Assembly: GCA_038232415.1 (NCBI GenBank)
Contig: JBBSHY010000029.1
Span: 1-10,606 of the forward strand
Direction: 5' to 3'
DNA from: JBBRXZ01 sp038232415
GTDB lineage: Bacteria > Patescibacteriota > Saccharimonadia > Saccharimonadales > UBA4665
Length of the DNA: 10,606 bases
This document shows positions 6,382 through 10,606 of the stretch, in pieces. Each line of letters begins with the position of its first letter. Position 1 is the first letter of the stretch. Both the position numbers and the translations under genes were made by a program. The notes beneath the pieces were generated by a model. It was not told the origin of the DNA. It did not search any database and saw only the letters and a program-made list of their open reading frames with translations.

Positions 6382-7743
6382 ATGTTTGAAAAACTTCTTG
6401 CTGTCCTCCCCTACAATCCCAGCCTGATCCACCAGCTGAGCTTCTATTCCAGGCGTATGCACCAAGAGGCGGCTATCCGCCGTACCGGTCTGATATTTTT
6501 GGTACTGACTTTTATGGTACAGTTTTTTGCGGTGCTTAGTCCACCCCAGTCAACTTCCGCTTTTTCTTCCAACGACCTTATTAATAACGGCTTTGGTTCA
6601 GCTGCCGAAGCCGCCAGGCATTGCCGCAATAATACTGAAAATTATGGTGACGTTATGCAAACCTATGGTATTACCTGTGCTCAGATAGGCAGCGCGTCCA
6701 CCATAACTATCGCCTCGACAAATCATGGCCGCAATCTTTACTCAATGGGTCATCTTCCTTATGGATTGCCTGGCGAAACACCGGTGCGAATTAGCGGTAA
6801 GACTTTCTACTTCCGATTTTTGTGGGGTTGGGACAGAGGCCACGCTACCCATTACAGGGCTTTACGGGTTACAGCTACAAACGGCAAGATCTTTTACATA
6901 CTTTATCTGTGTGGCAACTTGGTTAGTAACGGCATTCCGGCACCGTACGCTCCGCCACCACCTCCTCCGCCACCGCCACCGCCGCCTGCTCCGCCGCCTA
7001 CGCCTATTTCAATTGCACCGCCTCCAGCTGCTGCACCAACTCCGCCGCCCCCTGCGCCGCCACCACCTCCTCCGCCACCGCCACCGCCGCCTGCACCTTG
7101 CCAATACAATAACGCCCTGGTCAGTTCCGACGTTAACTGTAAACCCTGCGACAAAGGTATTAGCAGTCAGGACACCTTGGCATGCGTGGTTGTCCACAAA
7201 GCCGCCACTAATGTTACTGCTAATATAGCCGACGCCAATGGGACGACTGCCAATGCGGGTAACGTCATAACTTATACGCTATCGGCCCAGAATAATGGCA
7301 AGTCTACCGTCGAAAAATTTGTTTTTCAGGAAAACTTAAGTGACGTACTGGATTATGCTGATGTAAGTGACCTGCATGGTGGCAATATCGATGCCAACAA
7401 GATTGCTATCTGGCCCGGTGTTAACATTGAAGCCGGTCAGACCGCCACAGTGCAGATCACGGTCAAGATTAAAGACCCTATTCCGCAGACACCTGCTGAT
7501 CCCGGCGACCCGGGCCATTTTGACCTGACTATGACCAACGTCTATGGTAATGCCATTAACATTAAGCTGCCAAGCACCCCGGCTAAGGCCATTGAAGTGG
7601 CCACAACCACCAGCCTGCCCAACACCGGGCCCGGAACCAGCTTATTCATAGCGGCCAGTACCGTCATGATTGCCGGCTATTATTATGGCCGTGCCCGTTT
7701 ATTGTCCCGTGAAAGTAACTTGGCGCTTAAAGAAACCCGTTAA
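6382..7743 (+). CDS. LPXTG-anchored proline-rich surface protein with DUF11-like domain
   Basis: Exported 453-residue protein. A long basic N-region (1-35) leads into a hydrophobic helix (36-53) with a possible cleavage site after TSA (58-60). Residues 61-187 form a domain I cannot name, with C81, C99 and C177 and a WGWDRGHATHYRAL segment. A linker at 188-239 is almost all proline and alanine. C240, C253, C256 and C268 form a compact cysteine cluster. Residues 272-400 resemble DUF11 (conserved repeat domain), a beta-sandwich of surface proteins. The end is a sortase signal: LPNTG at 412-416, a hydrophobic stretch, then a basic tail. The family resembles Saccharibacteria surface proteins I recall, unverified. 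The only usable start is the ATG at 6382, with a TAA in frame just upstream; it lacks a ribosome site. A weak promoter (TTGGCT 6338-6343, TACTAA 6361-6366) is possible. The next gene follows after 35 bases. Function is not known. Confidence 0.8.
   Translation: MFEKLLAVLPYNPSLIHQLSFYSRRMHQEAAIRRTGLIFLVLTFMVQFFAVLSPPQSTSAFSSNDLINNGFGSAAEAARHCRNNTENYGDVMQTYGITCAQIGSASTITIASTNHGRNLYSMGHLPYGLPGETPVRISGKTFYFRFLWGWDRGHATHYRALRVTATNGKIFYILYLCGNLVSNGIPAPYAPPPPPPPPPPPPAPPPTPISIAPPPAAAPTPPPPAPPPPPPPPPPPPAPCQYNNALVSSDVNCKPCDKGISSQDTLACVVVHKAATNVTANIADANGTTANAGNVITYTLSAQNNGKSTVEKFVFQENLSDVLDYADVSDLHGGNIDANKIAIWPGVNIEAGQTATVQITVKIKDPIPQTPADPGDPGHFDLTMTNVYGNAINIKLPSTPAKAIEVATTTSLPNTGPGTSLFIAASTVMIAGYYYGRARLLSRESNLALKETR
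6952..7094 (+). repeat. 38-bp perfect direct repeat in the proline linker
   Basis: Bases 6952-6989 and 7057-7094 are identical over 38 positions with an offset of 105 bases (35 codons). Both encode polyproline ending in Ala. Exact identity at synonymous sites points to recent in-frame duplication or conversion rather than independent proline enrichment. Confidence 0.8.
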
Positions 7744-7762
7744 GCCTTTAGCTTTTAATAAT

Positions 7763-7768
7763 AAGGAG
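7763..7768 (+). promoter_or_regulatory. Ribosome binding site of the two-helix membrane protein
   Basis: AAGGAG lies ten bases before the ATG at 7779. It supports that start and shows the gene can be translated independently of the preceding one, which itself lacks such a site. Confidence 0.75.
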
Positions 7769-7778
7769 CAAAAAAATT

Positions 7779-8420
7779 ATGTCAGAAGAATTTCCATTCA
7801 AACCCGGAAGTAACCCCGATATTTTCGCAACCAACCATCTTTTGCCTACACCCGAACAGGCTGAGCCGCTCAGGTCAGGTGAAGCCGATCCTAAGCAGGC
7901 CATCATCGAAGCTCCTAGGACAATCGCCGAAAGTGCCCAGTCCGAATTGCAGCCTAATCCTCTAGAGGCACTCCAAGCCGCCGAAAGTGCCCAGTCCGAA
8001 TTGCAGCCTAATCCTCTAGAGGCACTACAGGCCGCCGAAAAAGCCGCTCAACCTGATGCACCCTCCCCGCGCTTTCTTAATCGTGAACTCAAATTAACTA
8101 ATCTAAGACGAGAGCTAAAGGAGATACGGCGTAGCCTGCCCCTTAGCCAACGCATATTTAGCCATGTAATTCATCAGCCTGCCGTACGGGTCGCCAGCGA
8201 AGCCGTTGGTAAAACTTTAAGCCGGCCTACCGGACTGTTGGGCGGCGGCTTAGTTGCCTTCCTGGGAACCACCGGTTATCTGTATCTAGCCCGGCATCTC
8301 GGTTTTACTTATAACTACTTGGTCTTTCTGATACTACTCGCCGGCGGCTTTATCCTTGGACTGGTTATAGAAATGTTTATTCACCTGACGCCCCGTTTCC
8401 ATCGTAACTCAACAGATTAG
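7779..8420 (+). CDS. Small two-helix membrane protein, unknown function
   Basis: A 213-residue protein I cannot assign to a family. Residues 1-95 are a soluble, acidic, Pro/Glu/Ala-rich segment. It contains an 18-residue unit, AESAQSELQPNPLEALQA, repeated exactly at 50-67 and 68-85. Residues 96-125 are basic and probably helical (NRELKLTNLRRELKEIRR). Two glycine-rich hydrophobic helices follow at about 152-171 and 179-200, with a short basic tail. There is no signal peptide, so both ends are probably cytoplasmic, with a hairpin through the membrane. It follows the LPXTG protein by 35 bases with no terminator between and is likely co-transcribed with it. It ends 7 bases from the convergent TraG-like gene. 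It may be a membrane partner of the surface protein or of the neighbouring ATPase, but nothing in the sequence proves that. Confidence 0.75.
   Translation: MSEEFPFKPGSNPDIFATNHLLPTPEQAEPLRSGEADPKQAIIEAPRTIAESAQSELQPNPLEALQAAESAQSELQPNPLEALQAAEKAAQPDAPSPRFLNRELKLTNLRRELKEIRRSLPLSQRIFSHVIHQPAVRVASEAVGKTLSRPTGLLGGGLVAFLGTTGYLYLARHLGFTYNYLVFLILLAGGFILGLVIEMFIHLTPRFHRNSTD
7926..8033 (+). repeat. 54-bp tandem duplication, two copies
   Basis: Copies lie at 7926-7979 and 7980-8033. They match at 52 of 54 positions: the first 47 bases are identical and the two differences are synonymous. A third partial unit (GCCGAAA) begins at 8034. The duplication is in frame, so it lengthens the protein by 18 residues. 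Confidence 0.9.
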
Positions 8421-8427
8421 ATACCCT

Positions 8428-10606
8428 CTACTTAGCTTGACGAAACGAACCGTCGCGGTCGATAAATATAGTATCGCTAGATCCCGATTGCAGATCTATA
8501 TCATGTTCGATTAATTTGGCAGATTGGTGAGGTGGGTTATTAATATCAGTGGCTGGTTTCGATGAATTAAGCTCTTGCTTGAGCTCAGCCGCAATCTGGT
8601 CAACCTCGTTCTGTTCAATCTCGTTACTAGAGATATTCTTAGTAGCAGCCGTATCTACTTGGGCGCCTCCGGCAGGTGACGTCTGGACTGGAGTAGGGGG
8701 TTGAAATACTTGCGGTGGCGATGTATTAACAGTCTGTGGCTGTGCCAGCGAACCGCGGGTGTGCTGACTGTTAATCGCCGGCCCTGCGGTTGACACTGTT
8801 CCGCTCTGGCGCTTGCTCAACCACTCGTCTAGGAATGACGAGCCGCCAGGCTGCGCCGGACGCTGTAGTCCCGGTGTAGCCACACCACCGGCCGGGGCGG
8901 CCGGAATTGAGGTGTTACCGGCTGGCAACGTTCCAATAGCTGCGCCAGCCGGCAGCTGCTCTCCCTTAGTGGCCATACGTTCGTTTATCTCTTTTTCGAT
9001 GCTGGCCTTAGGGCGGCCGTACTTAGCTGCTGTCAGCTGTTTTAGGGCCACCGCCAAACGCGGATTTGGTGTACCCAATGGGGGTAATGTAGCCATGCTA
9101 AACGGGTGAGTTGGCACGCCCCCGATCAGTGACCGAGTAATAGTATTGTAGTTCGGAACACGCAGCAAATCATCGCCGTCAAATGTCGGTTGAAAATACT
9201 GGCCTAGCGATTCAACATCATTCTGGCCGATGCGAAAAGCCACAATGGTACCCATGTTACCAAACACTGCATCGCGGATTTCCTGTGTCAGCTGAGTGGT
9301 AAACTGGTTGGCTACGATAAGGTTAAGATGATACTTTCGGGCTTCGGACATAATCGTCGCAAAACTATCAGTCGAAAAGTTCTGGAACTCATCGACATAC
9401 AGGCTGAAGTCCACCCGCTGGTCTTCCGGTATATCTGACCGGCTCATAGCCGCAGCCTGAAATTTCATAACAAACACCATGCCGAGCAACTTGGAGTTCA
9501 GCTCGCCGGTCCGGCCTTTGCTTAAATTGACCAATAAAATCTTTTTATTATCCATGATATCGCGCAGGTCAAAAGCACTTTTAGTTTGTCCGATAATGTG
9601 GCGCATCATCTCGTTACTTAAGAAAGCACCGAACTTGCTCACAAACCAGCTGGTAACTTCACCAAAGTCATTAGACCTTTGGCTGGCCGGCACTTCTTTC
9701 TGCCAGAACTCCAGCACGTTCATGTCTTTTACATGTTGTAATTTTTGCTGAACGAACTTCTGATCACGAAATAACTTCGGTATATCCACAAAGGTGCCGC
9801 CAGCCGGATCGGCCATAATAGTTAGGGCGGCATTCCGGAACATATGCTCGTAGCGTGGGCCCATTATGCCTTGATGTTGTGGATCATACAATTTAATCAA
9901 CATATTAAGGGCTTCCTGAATCAAGAAGTCTTTTTGATCGGGGTTTTTATATTCGAACAAATTAAGTCCCATAGGATATTCCATGTCAGCGGGCGAAAAA
10001 TAAATAACGTCTTCTGTGCGCTCTTTTGGTACCATCGACAATAGCTTCTCGGCAGTGTCGCCATGTGGGTCAACAAAGGCAAAGCCGTTACCATTCAGCA
10101 TGTCCTGTAAGGCTAAATTCTCAAGAAAGGTTGATTTACCGGTGCCCGTCTGCCCCACCACGTACATATGCCGCTGGCGATCACCCAGCCCTAGACGTAT
10201 CGGCTTCTTGGCACCCCTGAACAAGTTGTAGCCTAGCAACAGACCCTCTTCAGGTATGTTACGCGGGCCGTCGACCTGTTTTGAATCCTGCCTGGCTAGT
10301 TGCGAAGTTGGTATATTACCTTCGTCAGGAAAATGAAAGAGAGTTGCCAGCTCAACCGAATTTAATATGTTTTTCTTACTATGTTGTGGGAAAAACCGCA
10401 TGATATAAGCCGTTATTAAAGTGTCGATGTCTTTAGCCGGTGTATACTTAAAGCCGTTTTTACCCGGCGAATCGTACAGCTGGAAGCTGGCGACAACATT
10501 AGCCAGAATTGCCTGAGCCCGCTGACTGATGTTGGCTGAGGCTACAATCCTAATAACCACCTCATAACCAGGATGGCGGGTTTTTTCATCTATAGCATCT
10601 AGCGTA
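8428..10606 (-). CDS. TraG/VirD4-like type IV secretion ATPase, N-terminus beyond window
   Basis: C-terminal 725 residues of a RecA-fold motor ATPase of the HerA/VirD4/TraG group, which couples ATP hydrolysis to DNA or protein transfer at a membrane channel. Numbering from the in-frame GTG at 10560: Walker A GQTGTGKST 136-144, DPHG 164-167, Walker B LYVDEFQNF 387-395 and a sensor-like VANQ 416-419. Residues from about 535 on are a low-complexity Ala/Pro/Gln/Ser-rich tail, with an acidic helical segment (EIEQNEVDQIAAELKQEL). No cysteine is seen. The frame stays open through the right edge, with 15 more codons (ending RHPGYE) before that GTG, which reads as an internal valine, so the true start lies outside. 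No membrane helix is visible in this part. It ends 7 bases from the convergent two-helix gene. The substrate and the rest of the system are not in view. Confidence 0.88.
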   Translation of the reverse strand, partial: TLDAIDEKTRHPGYEVVIRIVASANISQRAQAILANVVASFQLYDSPGKNGFKYTPAKDIDTLITAYIMRFFPQHSKKNILNSVELATLFHFPDEGNIPTSQLARQDSKQVDGPRNIPEEGLLLGYNLFRGAKKPIRLGLGDRQRHMYVVGQTGTGKSTFLENLALQDMLNGNGFAFVDPHGDTAEKLLSMVPKERTEDVIYFSPADMEYPMGLNLFEYKNPDQKDFLIQEALNMLIKLYDPQHQGIMGPRYEHMFRNAALTIMADPAGGTFVDIPKLFRDQKFVQQKLQHVKDMNVLEFWQKEVPASQRSNDFGEVTSWFVSKFGAFLSNEMMRHIIGQTKSAFDLRDIMDNKKILLVNLSKGRTGELNSKLLGMVFVMKFQAAAMSRSDIPEDQRVDFSLYVDEFQNFSTDSFATIMSEARKYHLNLIVANQFTTQLTQEIRDAVFGNMGTIVAFRIGQNDVESLGQYFQPTFDGDDLLRVPNYNTITRSLIGGVPTHPFSMATLPPLGTPNPRLAVALKQLTAAKYGRPKASIEKEINERMATKGEQLPAGAAIGTLPAGNTSIPAAPAGGVATPGLQRPAQPGGSSFLDEWLSKRQSGTVSTAGPAINSQHTRGSLAQPQTVNTSPPQVFQPPTPVQTSPAGGAQVDTAATKNISSNEIEQNEVDQIAAELKQELNSSKPATDINNPPHQSAKLIEHDIDLQSGSSDTIFIDRDGSFRQAK

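Noticed and set aside
6903..7154. Minus-strand polyglycine open frame
   Set aside because: It is the complement of the CCN-rich proline linker, not a gene.

Overview
The window reads as a piece of chromosome from a small-genome member of the Candidate Phyla Radiation (Patescibacteria), most likely Candidatus Saccharibacteria (TM7). I base this on a gyrB-gyrA pair beside a TraG/VirD4-like ATPase and an LPXTG surface protein whose long N-terminal leader resembles Saccharibacteria proteins I recall; no search was run. TGA is used as a stop, or not at all, in every large gene, which argues against the SR1/Gracilibacteria recoded lineages. Coding density is very high: two convergent gene pairs are separated by only 19 and 7 bases.

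Layout. Bases 1-300 hold no convincing gene, but they contain an unusual cluster of hairpins, including a 13-pair stem at 53-83, plus a possible promoter. Bases 301-1569 (+) encode a membrane-anchored trypsin-like serine protease with an intact His/Asp/Ser triad. Bases 1589-6187 (-) are the gyrase operon: gyrB first, then gyrA, joined by an abutting TAA-ATG. A good promoter and a 16-bp palindrome lie upstream of gyrB. Bases 6382-8420 (+) form a two-gene unit: an exported, proline-rich, DUF11-type protein with a C-terminal LPNTG sortase signal, then a small two-helix membrane protein carrying a nearly perfect 54-bp tandem duplication. Bases 8428-10606 (-) are the C-terminal part of a TraG/VirD4-like ATPase that runs off the right edge.

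How the genes fit together. GyrB and GyrA form DNA gyrase and are housekeeping genes. The other four products are linked to the envelope or to type IV secretion-like machinery: an anchored protease, a wall-attached protein, a membrane protein and a conjugation-type motor ATPase. In an epibiotic organism these would be natural candidates for contact with a host cell, but that is inference from context.

Most notable points: GyrB has Tyr at the position of the aminocoumarin-binding Arg136 of E. coli, while the GyrA quinolone positions are wild type. The left-edge hairpin cluster is unexplained. Very recent in-frame duplications occur in two adjacent surface or membrane genes.
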